Source: Eubacterium sp.
Lineage (GTDB): Bacteria > Bacillota > Clostridia > Lachnospirales > Lachnospiraceae
DNA: 47,482 bases
Direction of reading: 5' to 3'
Assembly: GCA_022764165.1 (NCBI GenBank)
Contig: JALERM010000158.1
Span: 1 to 47,482, forward strand
A model generated the notes under the pieces. The model saw only the letters and a program-made list of their open reading frames with translations. It was not told the DNA's origin and did no database searches. This document shows, in pieces, positions 1-8,493 of this stretch. A program made the position numbers and the translations under genes. The first letter of the stretch is position 1. Each line of letters starts with the position of its first letter.

Positions 1-342
1 AGTATAGATGGAGGAACCTGCACGGTCATAGATTACTTTGGAAGGTCTCTGGGATGCACCTTTTTCAAGGAAATAAATACCTACACGATCACCGCCGCGG
101 GCGATTCTGGATGTATCTACTCCATATCTTCTCAGCGAGTTTACAGCTGCCTGACCGATTTCGTGGGTCGGAAGCTTGGTTACAAAAGATGCATCAAAGC
201 CATAGTTGGCAAGTGAAACCGCAACGTTAGCTTCGCCGCCGCCGAAGGTTGCTCCTAATTTATCCACCTGCACGAAACGATAATATCCTTCCGGTGCAAG
301 TCTTAACATCAGTTCTCCGAAGGTAACTACTTTTTTACTCAT
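1..342 (-). CDS. kdgK: 2-dehydro-3-deoxygluconokinase (PfkB family), 3' end outside window
   Basis: The first 114 codons are visible; the gene runs off the left edge. The N-terminus starts MSKKVVTFGELMLRLAPEGY and continues with a FGGGEANVAVSLANYG segment, which is the typical opening and glycine-rich sugar-binding part of PfkB-family carbohydrate kinases. KdgK phosphorylates 2-keto-3-deoxygluconate to KDPG in the cytoplasm. Its start codon is 2 bp after the eda stop, with an AGAGGA ribosome site overlapping the eda end, so the two are co-transcribed and eda cleaves the KdgK product. The family call is firm. The substrate is inferred from the eda neighbour; a fructokinase or ribokinase-like role cannot be excluded from the fragment alone. 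Confidence 0.88.
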   Translation of the reverse strand, partial: MSKKVVTFGELMLRLAPEGYYRFVQVDKLGATFGGGEANVAVSLANYGFDASFVTKLPTHEIGQAAVNSLRRYGVDTSRIARGGDRVGIYFLEKGASQRPSKVIYDRAGSSIYT

Positions 343-344
343 GA

Positions 345-986
345 TTATTTTCCTCTGCTTTCTTTTACAATTTCTACTGCTTCCTGAGCTAATTCTCTGA
401 TTTTATCAAATTCTCCTGCCTCTACAAGGCTTCCTTTTACCATCCAGCTTCCGCCGCATGCAATAATCTTATCGCAGCTCAGGTAATCTGCCAGGTTCTT
501 AGCACTGATTCCACCGGTCGGCATAAATTTAACCATGGTATACGGAGCTGCCATAGCTTTGATCATAGCAATTCCACCAGCCTGCTCAGCCGGGAAGAAC
601 TTCACGATTTTCAGACCACGTTTTACAGCCTGTGCTACTTCTGACGGTGTGATACATCCCGGCAGAACCAGAATGTCTTTGGACAGACAGTAATCAACGA
701 TTTCCGGATCAAATCCCGGGCTTACGATGAATTTTGCTCCTGCTGCTACTGCACGGTCAACCTGATCAATTGTCAGTACAGTTCCAGCACCTACCAACAT
801 CTCCGGAAACTGTTCGGACATGATGCGGATAGACTCTTCTGCTGCTGCTGTACGGAAAGTTACCTCTGCACAGGGAAGTCCACCTTCACACAGAGCCTTT
901 GCCAGAGGAGCTGCATCTTTTACATCATTCAATACAACTACCGGAACAACACCCAATTTTGCTACCTGTTCTAATACTTCATGCAT
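345..986 (-). CDS. eda: KDPG/KHG aldolase (2-dehydro-3-deoxyphosphogluconate aldolase)
   Basis: 213 aa, the usual length for the class I KDPG/4-hydroxy-2-oxoglutarate aldolase family. Visible motifs are the catalytic glutamate in AEVTFRT (E41), GAGTVLT, the SPGFDPEIV loop, PGCITPSEV, and the Schiff-base lysine in KFFPAE (K129). The enzyme splits KDPG into pyruvate and glyceraldehyde-3-phosphate, the last step of hexuronate or Entner-Doudoroff-type catabolism. The start has a strong AAAGGAGG site about 9 nt upstream. It leads an operon with kdgK and is divergent from an IclR-family regulator, which is the usual arrangement for pectin/uronate catabolic genes. Confidence 0.95.
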   Translation of the reverse strand: MHEVLEQVAKLGVVPVVVLNDVKDAAPLAKALCEGGLPCAEVTFRTAAAEESIRIMSEQFPEMLVGAGTVLTIDQVDRAVAAGAKFIVSPGFDPEIVDYCLSKDILVLPGCITPSEVAQAVKRGLKIVKFFPAEQAGGIAMIKAMAAPYTMVKFMPTGGISAKNLADYLSCDKIIACGGSWMVKGSLVEAGEFDKIRELAQEAVEIVKESRGK

Positions 987-1033
987 TTTAAAAATCCTCC
1001 TTTAACATTATCATAGTTTTACCTTCAACTATC

Positions 1034-1089
1034 AGTTTCATTCTTGCTTTTGTTCCGTATTGTGAAACTCTATTTTGCATTATGAAACT
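1034..1089. promoter_or_regulatory. Putative IclR-family operator: three TGAAACT half-sites
   Basis: AGTTTCA at 1034-1040 is inverted relative to TGAAACT at 1063-1069, and a second direct copy lies at 1083-1089. The two direct copies sit in an 11-bp repeat ATTRTGAAACT (1059-1069, 1079-1089) spaced exactly 20 bp, two helical turns. They lie just downstream of the eda -10 box, where a repressor would block transcription. KdgR-type IclR proteins are known to bind TGAAAC/GTTTCA half-sites. Binding here is inferred. Confidence 0.5.
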
Positions 1090-1099
1090 TTTTATCCTC

Positions 1100-1127
1100 A
1101 TTATACTCTACCTCTGCCAAATGTCAA
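1100..1127 (-). promoter_or_regulatory. Sigma-A promoter of eda-kdgK
   Basis: On the minus strand TTGACA (1127-1122), a 16-bp spacer, and TATAAT (1105-1100): both boxes are perfect consensus. Transcription would start near 1093, immediately before the TGAAACT repeats. Confidence 0.8.
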
Positions 1128-1162
1128 GACTAAACGCAACAAACATATCCAGAAAATTCCCA

Positions 1163-1191
1163 TTGCTACTGGTACCCAAAAGTGTTACAAT
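1163..1191 (+). promoter_or_regulatory. Sigma-A promoter of the IclR-family gene
   Basis: TTGCTA (1163-1168), a 17-bp spacer, and TACAAT (1186-1191), placed 77 bp before the ATG at 1268. Confidence 0.6.
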
Positions 1192-1267
1192 AGCGTTACT
1201 ATAAAGCCTGAAAGACGGAACACTTACTCTATTGCCGCAGATCATTAAGAAAAGGTGTACATACATT

Positions 1268-2014
1268 ATGGAAAATAAAAACCCGATACAAGTAGCCGAC
1301 AGATTATTCCTGGTTCTGGAGACTCTGGCAGATGCAGGGCCGCTTCCGCTCACGGATCTGAGCCGCCGTCTGGATCTGAACAAAAGCACCATTCACCGGA
1401 TACTCACATCTCTGATGTACCTTGGTTATGTAAAGCAGGATACTGAAACAGGCAAATACTATCTTTCATTTAAAATATTATCACTGGCGAATCATCTGCT
1501 GGAAAAAATGGATATCCTGGATTCCATCCGTCCGATTCTCCGCAGAATCTCCGCTGAGACCGGAGAAACCGTTCATTTTGTACAGCTGGATGGTACAGAT
1601 GCTGTATATATTTGCAAAGAAGAATCTACCCAGAACTCTGTTCGCATGGTTTCCAAAGTGGGAAGCCGGATTCCTCTGTTCTGTTCCGGTGTGGGAAAAG
1701 CTATGATGGCAGAGATGCCCGATGAAAAGATTAAAAAAATATGGGACAGAAGTGACCGGAAAGAATATACACCACACACCATCACCAATTATGAGGATTT
1801 TCTGAATCGTCTGAAAGAAGTGAAAGAAAAAGGATATGCTCTGGATGATGAGGAAAATGAATTGGGTGTACGCTGTATTGCCATAGCACTTCCTGACTAC
1901 TCCGGCGTATACCGCTACGCCATGAGCATCACCGCACCCGTGACACGCATGTCAGATGAGCGGATTCAGGAACTTGCAGAACTGCTTTTGAGAATGAAAG
2001 CAGACTTCAAATAA
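1268..2014 (+). CDS. IclR family transcriptional regulator (KdgR-like)
   Basis: 248 aa from the ATG at 1268, preceded by AAAGGTG 10 nt upstream. An in-frame TTG at 1232 would add 12 residues but has no ribosome site. Residues 1-75 form the winged helix-turn-helix (LTDLSRRLDLNKSTIHRILTSL). The rest is the IclR effector domain, with the characteristic FCSGVGKAMMAEM and DDEENELGVRCIAIALPDYSG segments. Divergent orientation to eda-kdgK and the shared 280-bp intergenic region suggest that it controls those genes and possibly itself in response to a keto-sugar acid. The effector is inferred. Confidence 0.9.
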   Translation: MENKNPIQVADRLFLVLETLADAGPLPLTDLSRRLDLNKSTIHRILTSLMYLGYVKQDTETGKYYLSFKILSLANHLLEKMDILDSIRPILRRISAETGETVHFVQLDGTDAVYICKEESTQNSVRMVSKVGSRIPLFCSGVGKAMMAEMPDEKIKKIWDRSDRKEYTPHTITNYEDFLNRLKEVKEKGYALDDEENELGVRCIAIALPDYSGVYRYAMSITAPVTRMSDERIQELAELLLRMKADFK

Positions 2015-2067
2015 AAACAAAATTGCCCCGGGGACTTTTAAAAAGTCCCCGGGGCAATTTTGTTTTT
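2013..2067. terminator. Bidirectional terminator with 27-bp perfect arms
   Basis: Arms at 2013-2039 and 2041-2067 are exact reverse complements, with a CCCCGGGG core, A-rich 5' flank and T-rich 3' flank. It terminates the IclR gene on the plus strand and the DUF4250 gene on the minus strand. Its core recurs at 33931-33971 and 47294-47326. Confidence 0.9.
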
Positions 2068-2239
2068 ATACGAACTGATTACATCCCGCATCATAGACAT
2101 AATCAATCATCGACAGTTTGTTTTCCAATTCCTGCTGGTTCAGCTGTTTGTCCTCACAGAGATCAGAAAGATTTGCATAATAATCTCTCAGCTGAGTGTT
2201 AACGTAACTGAGCAACATCACAGGATCCTTTGGTATCAC
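2066..2239 (-). CDS. DUF4250 domain-containing small protein
   Basis: 57 aa, starting with GTG (MIPKDPVMLLSYVNTQLRDY) and ending in DYVYDAGCNQFV. Both ends match the small DUF4250 family that I know from Clostridia. The GTG start is fixed by AGAAGGAGG at 2256-2248, 8 nt upstream. No enzymatic motif is visible and the function is unknown. The stop codon lies in the terminal T-run of the shared terminator. It is probably monocistronic, downstream of clpB on the same strand, with 46 bp between them, so readthrough from clpB is possible. Confidence 0.85.
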   Translation of the reverse strand: MIPKDPVMLLSYVNTQLRDYYANLSDLCEDKQLNQQELENKLSMIDYVYDAGCNQFV

Positions 2240-2285
2240 ACAGACAACCTCCTTCTGAAGCCTTTATGCTTATGCTTCGCTTTTA

Positions 2286-4874
2286 TTATAGCGACTGTGC
2301 GGAAGCTGTCAACTCCCCATTTTCCACATCAAGTACAATGGTATCCTGTGTCTGTACTTTTCCACCGAGAATCATTTTTGCCGCCAGAGTTTCCACATAT
2401 TTCTGCAGATATCTCTTCAGCGGACGAGCTCCGTATACCGGATCATACCCACCTTCGATCACGTAATCTTTGGCAGCCGGTGTCAGTCGAATGGAAATCT
2501 GCTGATCCTCCAGCCGGCGGTTCAGTTCTGCCACGAGCAGATCAACGATACCACCGATATTCTCCTTCGTCAGCGGCTTGAACATAATGATCTCATCCAG
2601 ACGATTCAAAAATTCCGGGCGGAAATGAGCACGCAGATCATTCTGTACCATCTGGGCACTTTCCGAACGGATACTGCCGTCCTCCTGAATGCCATCCAGC
2701 AGATAAGAAGAACCGATATTTGATGTCATAATCAGAATCGTGTTCTTAAAGTCTACGGTACGCCCCTGAGAATCTGTGATTCGTCCATCATCCAGCACCT
2801 GCAGAAGTACATTGAATACATCCGGATGTGCCTTCTCGATTTCATCAAACAAAACTACCGAATACGGTTTTCTGCGGACTGCCTCAGTCAGCTGGCCTCC
2901 TTCCTCATAGCCCACAAATCCCGGAGGAGCTCCGATCAGACGGGATACGGAGTATTTCTCCATGTATTCACTCATATCGATTCGAACCATATTGTTCTCA
3001 TCATCAAACAGAGTCTGTGCCAGAGTTTTGGCCAGTTCTGTTTTACCTACACCGGTAGGTCCGAGGAACAGGAAAGATCCAATTGGTTTGGACGGATCCT
3101 TGATGCCTGCCTTGGATCGGATAATAGCATCTGTCACTTTGGTAACGGCCTCATCCTGACCGATTACTCTCTTGTGAAGTTCATCTTCCAGGCCAAGGAT
3201 TTTTGTCTTTTCACCCTCTGTCAGTTTTGCCACCGGAATACCGGTCCAACGGGAAATAATACGGGCGATTTCTTCATCCGTAACACTCTCGTGTACCAGA
3301 GAAAGATCCTGATTCTTCACCTTCTCTTCCTCGATCTGCAGCTGTTTCTGCAGCTTGGGCAGTTCGCCGTACTGAAGCTCTGCCGCTTTATTCAGGTCAT
3401 ATTTTTGCTGAGCCAGCTGAATCTGACGATTCATATCCTCAATTTGTTCCCTCAGAGAAGACAATTTTTCTACGGAATGTTTCTCATTTTCCCACTGTGC
3501 CTTCTGGGTGGCAAAGGCATCTTTATACTCTGCCAGTTCCCGCTGCAGTTCTTCCAGACGTTCCTGGCTGAGACGGTCAGTCTCTTTCTTCAGAGCAGCT
3601 TCCTCAATCTCCATCTGCATGATCTTCCTCTGCTGTTCATCCAGTTCAGACGGCAGAGAATCCAGCTCTGTCTTGATCAAAGCACACGCCTCATCTACCA
3701 GGTCAATGGCTTTATCCGGCAGAAAACGATCGGAAATATAGCGATTGGACAAAGTTGCTGCCGCAACCAAGGCGCCATCCGTAATCTTTACTCCATGGAA
3801 TACTTCATACCGTTCTTTCAATCCACGAAGGATGGAAATGGTATCCTCCACGGAAGGCTCATCCACCATAACCGGCTGGAATCTTCGTTCCAGTGCCGCA
3901 TCCTTTTCAATGTACTGGCGATACTCATCCAATGTGGTAGCACCGATACAGTGCAGTTCACCTCTGGCCAGCATAGGCTTCAGCATATTGCCGGCATCCA
4001 TGGCACCATCGGTCTTTCCTGCACCGACAATCAGATGAAGTTCATCAATAAACAGAATGATCTTGCCTTCACTCTTACGGACTTCCTCCAGCACGGCTTT
4101 CAGTCGTTCCTCAAATTCACCCCTGTACTTGGCACCTGCAACCAGAGCTCCCATATCCAGGGCAAAAATCGTCTTGTCTTTCAATCCTTCCGGTACATCT
4201 CCACGGACAATTCGTTGTGCCAGACCTTCCACTGCCGCTGTCTTACCAACACCCGGCTCACCGATCAAAACCGGATTATTTTTAGTCTTTCTGGACAGGA
4301 TACGAATCACATTCCGAATCTCGGCATCACGGCCGATGACTGGATCCAACTTCTGATTTCTTGCTCTTTCCACCAGATCCTGCCCATATTTTTTCAGAGT
4401 ATCATAGGTAGCTTCCGGATTATCCGATGTTACCCTCTGATTTCCTCTGACGGTGCTGAGAGCCTGTAGAAAACGCTCTCTGGTAATCCCATATTCCTGA
4501 AAGATTTTTTTCATGGATGGGCTTGGATACCGAAGCAACGCCAGGAACAGATGCTCAACTGATACATACTCGTCCCCCATAGCCTTTGCCTCATCCTCAC
4601 CGCTGACCAGTGCCTTATTCAGATACTGACCGATATAGACCTGACCGCCGGATACTTTTACTCGGGCGTTCAAAGCATTCTCCACATTATTCAAAAAATG
4701 TTCTTTATTGATCTCCATCTTCTCAATCATCTTGAGAATCAGGCTGTCATCCTGATGAAGCAGATTATATAAAAGATGTTCCTGCTCAATCTCCTGATTA
4801 CCGAATTCATATGCGGTTTTTTCCAGATCTTGAACAGCCTGCAGAGACTTTTGCGTGAATTTACTGATATTCAT
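2286..4874 (-). CDS. clpB: ATP-dependent disaggregase ClpB
   Basis: 862 aa from the ATG at 4874, which has a GGAGG site 8 nt upstream; the frame stays open 24 codons further but that stretch overlaps the promoter. The N-terminal Clp domain (about 1-145) is followed by AAA+ module 1 with Walker A GEPGVGKT at 205-212 and Walker [10 protein letters not shown]. Next come a long charged coiled-coil middle domain (about 400-520), which separates ClpB from ClpA/ClpC, and AAA+ module 2 with GPTGVGKT and [13 protein letters not shown]. ClpB solubilises aggregated proteins with DnaK. A CIRCE operator upstream places it under HrcA heat-shock repression. Confidence 0.97.
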   Translation of the reverse strand: MNISKFTQKSLQAVQDLEKTAYEFGNQEIEQEHLLYNLLHQDDSLILKMIEKMEINKEHFLNNVENALNARVKVSGGQVYIGQYLNKALVSGEDEAKAMGDEYVSVEHLFLALLRYPSPSMKKIFQEYGITRERFLQALSTVRGNQRVTSDNPEATYDTLKKYGQDLVERARNQKLDPVIGRDAEIRNVIRILSRKTKNNPVLIGEPGVGKTAAVEGLAQRIVRGDVPEGLKDKTIFALDMGALVAGAKYRGEFEERLKAVLEEVRKSEGKIILFIDELHLIVGAGKTDGAMDAGNMLKPMLARGELHCIGATTLDEYRQYIEKDAALERRFQPVMVDEPSVEDTISILRGLKERYEVFHGVKITDGALVAAATLSNRYISDRFLPDKAIDLVDEACALIKTELDSLPSELDEQQRKIMQMEIEEAALKKETDRLSQERLEELQRELAEYKDAFATQKAQWENEKHSVEKLSSLREQIEDMNRQIQLAQQKYDLNKAAELQYGELPKLQKQLQIEEEKVKNQDLSLVHESVTDEEIARIISRWTGIPVAKLTEGEKTKILGLEDELHKRVIGQDEAVTKVTDAIIRSKAGIKDPSKPIGSFLFLGPTGVGKTELAKTLAQTLFDDENNMVRIDMSEYMEKYSVSRLIGAPPGFVGYEEGGQLTEAVRRKPYSVVLFDEIEKAHPDVFNVLLQVLDDGRITDSQGRTVDFKNTILIMTSNIGSSYLLDGIQEDGSIRSESAQMVQNDLRAHFRPEFLNRLDEIIMFKPLTKENIGGIVDLLVAELNRRLEDQQISIRLTPAAKDYVIEGGYDPVYGARPLKRYLQKYVETLAAKMILGGKVQTQDTIVLDVENGELTASAQSL

Positions 4875-4917
4875 AAAACATGCCTCCTTAAATCCATTGT
4901 TTCTTTGTTCTATCTGG

Positions 4918-4946
4918 AATATAACACATGTTTTAGCACTCGTCAA
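4918..4946 (-). promoter_or_regulatory. Sigma-A promoter of clpB
   Basis: Minus strand TTGACG (4946-4941), a 17-bp spacer, and TATATT (4923-4918). The -35 box lies inside the CIRCE element. Confidence 0.75.
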
Positions 4947-4959
4947 GAGGGAGTGCTAA
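4933..4959. promoter_or_regulatory. CIRCE operator (HrcA binding site)
   Basis: TTAGCACTC (4933-4941), 9-nt spacer, GAGTGCTAA (4951-4959): an exact match to the CIRCE consensus. It overlaps the clpB -35 box, so HrcA bound here would exclude RNA polymerase. CIRCE is best known on groESL and dnaK; control of clpB is less general. Confidence 0.95.
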
Positions 4960-5564
4960 TATTTTTTTAATTTTTGGTTACACTTCAGCCCACCACTCTT
5001 TTGAACTCCAATATAACTGTCCACGGTAGGCTGAGAATCCCAGAAATAACTTACTGAGCCCACCAAAATTAGACGGTTCTTTCTTAACTTTGGGTATATT
5101 GCCAACTTTTAGTCCGGTGATATGCTTTGGCAGGGTCTATAGAAAATAATGTTTGTAAAAGTTTCCTTTTTCTCAACAAGCACCTGAATAGCAATATGCA
5201 AGAAAGGAAAACAGGGTCTATGCAAAAAAAAAGTGTTCCCAGACCCTGTCCGGTTCAGCTTTCGGGGTCTGGGAAGATATTTTTCTTATATAGACCCTTT
5301 CTCAGTTGAAAAATGCCCTGAAATTCTCTAAAAAAGCAAGTTTATTAAGGAAAAATGGAACTTGTACTATAAAAAAACTGTATAGACCCCACACAGACAT
5401 TTCGCCAGATTACAGATTGAGAAAATACCCCAAGTTGAGAAAGAACAAGACAAAAGCCACAGCAACAACCATCTGAGCCTACCAGGAACAGTTCAACATG
5501 GGATAGTGCCGTGTGAACAGTAATCAACATACACTTTGTGTCGAAAGAATTTAATTCAATATTG
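4960..5564. other. Gene-poor intergenic stretch with degenerate sequence
   Basis: About 600 bp with no credible gene: the short open frames lack ribosome sites and recognisable protein. It is AT-rich and contains a set of GGGTCTAT/ATAGACCC repeats and one strong hairpin (listed separately). It may hold decayed mobile DNA, but no transposase motif could be recognised. Confidence 0.5.
5133..5389. repeat. Four-copy GGGTCTAT inverted-repeat cluster with central hairpin
   Basis: GGGTCTAT occurs at 5133-5140 and 5214-5221, and its complement ATAGACCC at 5289-5296 and 5382-5389, two copies in each orientation. Between the inner pair a hairpin has 11-bp perfect arms at 5236-5246 and 5265-5275 (TTCCCAGACCC / GGGTCTGGGAA). 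On the minus strand the hairpin is followed by nine T residues, so it can act as a terminator. The nested symmetry resembles the ends of a small mobile element. Confidence 0.5.
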
Positions 5565-5593
5565 TTGACATATGCTGTGCAAACTGCTAAAAT
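5565..5593 (+). promoter_or_regulatory. Promoter of the Rpn-type nuclease gene
   Basis: TTGACA (5565-5570), a 17-bp spacer, and TAAAAT (5588-5593), about 150 bp before the start at 5745. Confidence 0.65.
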
Positions 5594-5744
5594 AAAGTTG
5601 CATATCTGGGAAAGTTCTAAACCGTTCGGTTACTGATTCCCCCTTATGAAAATAACTACGATACGGCGGAAAGCAGTGAAACGGTAAAACATCCCTGGGA
5701 CATACGTTTCTTCTTTCCGTTCCCTAATGAAAGGAGAAATGTAA

Positions 5745-6607
5745 ATGACAAAACGAAAACTGGAAGATTTGAATTTGCTGGATGATTTTTTATTCGGTTC
5801 TATGGTTAATTATCCTGAAATTGGAGAAAATTTATCAGAGAACTGTTGAAGGTGATCTTTGGCAAGAAGTTCGGCACGCTTACTGTGATACTGCAAAAAG
5901 TATATCACGGTTCTGATACGGATAAGCACGGGGCCAGGCTGGATGTTTACATTGAAGAAAATGAGACTAGCGAATCTGAAAACGACATAACAGTATATGA
6001 TGTAGAACCGGATAAAAATACAAAAGACATAAATATCCTGCCGCAGCGTGTCCGTTTTTATCATGCAAAAATTGATGCACGCAGTCTGAAATCAGGAGAG
6101 AGCTACCGTATGCTGAAAAAGGTCATAGTAATCATGATCACGCCTTATGATCCCTTTGGACTGAATCATATGATTTATACGATTCGCAATAAATGTGAGG
6201 AAATCCCGAACATGCCATATGACGACGGAGCAAGAACTGTTTTTCTCTATACAAGGGGCACAGAAGGAAATCCTCCAGAAGAACTGAAACAATTTCTTCA
6301 CTATATGGAACATACCACAGAGGAAAATGCCATAACTGATAATCTTCGCAGCATACATCAGATGGTTAATCTGGTCAAACAGGATGAGGAGGTGTCACTG
6401 CAGTATATGAAAATATTTGAGCGAGAAGAAATGCTGATTCAGCAGGGAATAGAACAAGGGATTGAGCAGGGGATCCAACAGGGACGGAAAGCGGAACAAG
6501 CCAATACAGAATTGGAACGCCAACGGGCAGAAAAGGAAAAAGCAAGAGCAGATCAGCTTGAAAAAGAATTACAGCATCTAAAAGAGAAACTAAAAGAATC
6601 CCGATGA
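5745..6607 (+). pseudogene. Rpn family recombination-promoting nuclease / putative transposase, frameshifted
   Basis: The gene starts at ATG 5745 (MTKRKLEDLNLLDDFLFGSM) after an AAGGAGAA site. It meets a stop in that frame at about 5847; the rest continues one frame over, to 6607. Adding one A to the AAAA run near 5825 restores a single reading frame of roughly 287 codons. The PD-(D/E)XK nuclease core is visible (ARLDVYIEEN, LPQRVRFYHAKID, SGESYRMLKK, TPYDPFG). The C-terminus has IEQG repeats and a charged coiled coil, as in other members of this transposase-derived family. Either the gene is broken or one base was lost in sequencing. Family confidence is high; activity is unknown. Confidence 0.85.
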
Positions 6608-6645
6608 TTATTCTGAAGGCACTGTGTACATTTATTTTAATTGTT

Positions 6646-6689
6646 AGAACAAAAAAGAATCCCGCTTTTGCGAGATTCTTTTTTGTTCT
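6646..6689. terminator. Bidirectional terminator between the Rpn gene and MATE exporter
   Basis: Perfect 16-bp arms at 6646-6661 and 6674-6689 with A-run and T-run flanks. It serves the convergent genes on both sides. Confidence 0.9.
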
Positions 6690-8052
6690 ACTCTTTCAGT
6701 CTCCGATACTCCTTTGCAAAGAGCACTGCCGTTGTCGTCACTGCAATCACATCGGCAACCGGCTCCGCCAGGAATACTGCCATCGTCTTGTCAGCAAAGA
6801 AATTCGGCAGAATATAAATCAGCGGTATCAGCAGAATGACTTTCCGAAGCAGAGCAAGAAATACGGATACTTTTGCATTGCCCAGTGCAATAAATGTCTG
6901 CTGACAGGCAATCTGTATACCAAAAATCAAAGTAGCTGCCATGTAGATATGAATTGCCCATTTGGTGTATTCCGCAAGTTGGGCATCACTGGTAAAGATT
7001 CCGATAAACAGCTGTGGAAACAGCATACATACCGTCCACATAATGACTGTGAACGACAACGAACAGAGCAGCAGCAGCCGAAAGGCCTTTTTTACACGTT
7101 TGATATTGTTCGCTCCATAATTGAAGCTGACAATCGGCTGGGCTCCCTGTGATAATCCCTGCAGCGGAAGCATCGTGAACTGCATGACACTTCCCAGAAT
7201 CGTCATGGCACCGACCGCTGTATCACCGCCGTATTTTAACAGGCTGGTGTTGAAGCACACGTTCAGAATACTCTCCGTAAACTGCATAATAAATGGAGAC
7301 ACTCCCAGTGCTACACATGGAATCACAACCTTAGGCTGAATCCGCATATATCTGGTCTGCAGACGAAGGGTACTTTTATTACCCATCAGGAATTTAAGAA
7401 TCCATACACAGGAAACTCCCTGAGAAATAATAGTGGCCAGTGCAGCACCACGAACCCCCATATTTAACAGGAAAATAAAAATCGGATCCAGTATGATATT
7501 GCAGATCGCACCGATCACAACCGTCAACATCCCACTTTTGGCAAATCCCTGTGCATTGATAAATGCATTCAGTCCCAATGCCAGCTGAACAAAGATGGTT
7601 CCGCAGGAATAAATCTGCATATAAGCCCAGGCATATTCGATGGTATTTTCACTGGCTCCAAAAATCAGCAGAATATCTTTTCCGAAAATCAGGAACAATG
7701 TTGTAAGAATCACAGCCACCAGGCAAAGCATGGCAGTACAGTTCCCCAGAATCTTCTCTGCCTCTTCATGCTTCCCTTTTCCCATCATAATAGAGGCTCT
7801 TGGTGCCCCTCCCATACTTACCAGTGCCGCAAATGCCGATATACACATGATGGCCGGCATGGTAACTCCAACACCGGTCAGAGCACTGGGACCCACATTG
7901 GGGATATGACCGATATACATACGGTCTACCATATTGTAAAGCACATTAATCAGCTGTGCCAGAATCGCCGGCATCGCCAGTTTAAACAAAAGTCCGCCAA
8001 TAGGATCCTGTCCCAGATTCGCTTCCTTCGCCTTTTTTTGTTTTTCTCTCAT
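6688..8052 (-). CDS. MATE family efflux transporter (first copy)
   Basis: 454 aa with about twelve hydrophobic segments in the two-bundle MATE pattern. Recognisable elements are the N-terminal PIGGLLFKLAMPAILAQLIN and QGLSQGAQPIVSFNYGA at the start of the second half. MATE proteins export cationic drugs or metabolites by Na+ or H+ antiport in the cytoplasmic membrane. The substrate is not predictable. It has its own promoter at 8084-8112 and is separated by the 8153-8218 hairpin from a small gene and a second MATE gene on the same strand. Confidence 0.93.
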   Translation of the reverse strand: MREKQKKAKEANLGQDPIGGLLFKLAMPAILAQLINVLYNMVDRMYIGHIPNVGPSALTGVGVTMPAIMCISAFAALVSMGGAPRASIMMGKGKHEEAEKILGNCTAMLCLVAVILTTLFLIFGKDILLIFGASENTIEYAWAYMQIYSCGTIFVQLALGLNAFINAQGFAKSGMLTVVIGAICNIILDPIFIFLLNMGVRGAALATIISQGVSCVWILKFLMGNKSTLRLQTRYMRIQPKVVIPCVALGVSPFIMQFTESILNVCFNTSLLKYGGDTAVGAMTILGSVMQFTMLPLQGLSQGAQPIVSFNYGANNIKRVKKAFRLLLLCSLSFTVIMWTVCMLFPQLFIGIFTSDAQLAEYTKWAIHIYMAATLIFGIQIACQQTFIALGNAKVSVFLALLRKVILLIPLIYILPNFFADKTMAVFLAEPVADVIAVTTTAVLFAKEYRRLKE

Positions 8053-8083
8053 GTTGTAGCTTTCCCCTTTCCTTGATATTTAT

Positions 8084-8112
8084 ATAATAGCTTCTTTTTG
8101 ACCTTATTTCAA
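8084..8112 (-). promoter_or_regulatory. Promoter of the first MATE gene
   Basis: Minus strand TTGAAA (8112-8107), a 17-bp spacer, and TATTAT (8089-8084). Confidence 0.65.
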
Positions 8113-8152
8113 GTTAATAGAAAAACATCCCGGTATTGCATAAAAAATTCAA

Positions 8153-8218
8153 GGGTGACCGGGGGACGGGTTCATAGTCACCGCATTTGGTGACTATGAA
8201 CCCGTCCCCCGGTCACCC
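8153..8218. repeat. Perfect 30-bp-arm hairpin element
   Basis: Arms 8153-8182 and 8189-8218 are exact reverse complements around a 6-nt loop (gcattt). The arms are GC-rich (GGGTGACCGGGGGACGGG at one end) in otherwise AT-richer surroundings, with no T-run on either side. It lies at the 3' end of the small gene 8213-8455 and supplies its stop codon. It may act as a terminator, an mRNA 3' stabiliser or a palindromic repeat of the REP type. Confidence 0.85.
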
Positions 8219-8455
8219 CCAGTCACTCCGGATATACTCCCCAAGTTCCCTGTCGTAATCTCCAGTGAAGTCTTCACTGCGTCCGGCATGGCGTATATTA
8301 CTCTCTGCACCGTATGTGCCTTCTTCGCAGAATTCCCAGATATGATAACGCAGACCGCGATGTTCAAAATCCAGACTTCCCAGACCATCCTCTTCCACAT
8401 ATTGAAATTCTATCTTTTTATCTTTCAAAGCCTGTTGTATGGCTTCCATTCTCAT
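8213..8455 (-). CDS. Small conserved protein of unknown function
   Basis: 80 aa, start fixed by AAAGGAG 8 nt upstream of ATG 8455. The sequence is acidic and soluble, with an aromatic core GSLDFEHRGLRYHIWEF and a GDYDRELGEYI tail. I have the impression of similar short proteins in Lachnospiraceae, but no named domain can be assigned. It is 38 bp downstream of the second MATE gene on the same strand and is probably co-transcribed. The TGA stop is inside the right arm of the 30-bp hairpin, so the last residues may have been set by insertion of that element. Confidence 0.75.
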   Translation of the reverse strand: MRMEAIQQALKDKKIEFQYVEEDGLGSLDFEHRGLRYHIWEFCEEGTYGAESNIRHAGRSEDFTGDYDRELGEYIRSDWG

Positions 8456-8493
8456 ATTATTTTCTCCTTTATAATCCCAAACAATTCTTCAAA

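Noticed and set aside
2826-4469. A 547-codon open frame antisense to clpB on the plus strand
   Set aside because: It mirrors a conserved coding region, has no ribosome site and an amino-acid composition of a shadow frame; clpB is certain.
5127-5530. Two ~60-codon frames in the region after clpB
   Set aside because: No ribosome sites, non-ATG start for one, low-complexity translation, no recognisable protein.
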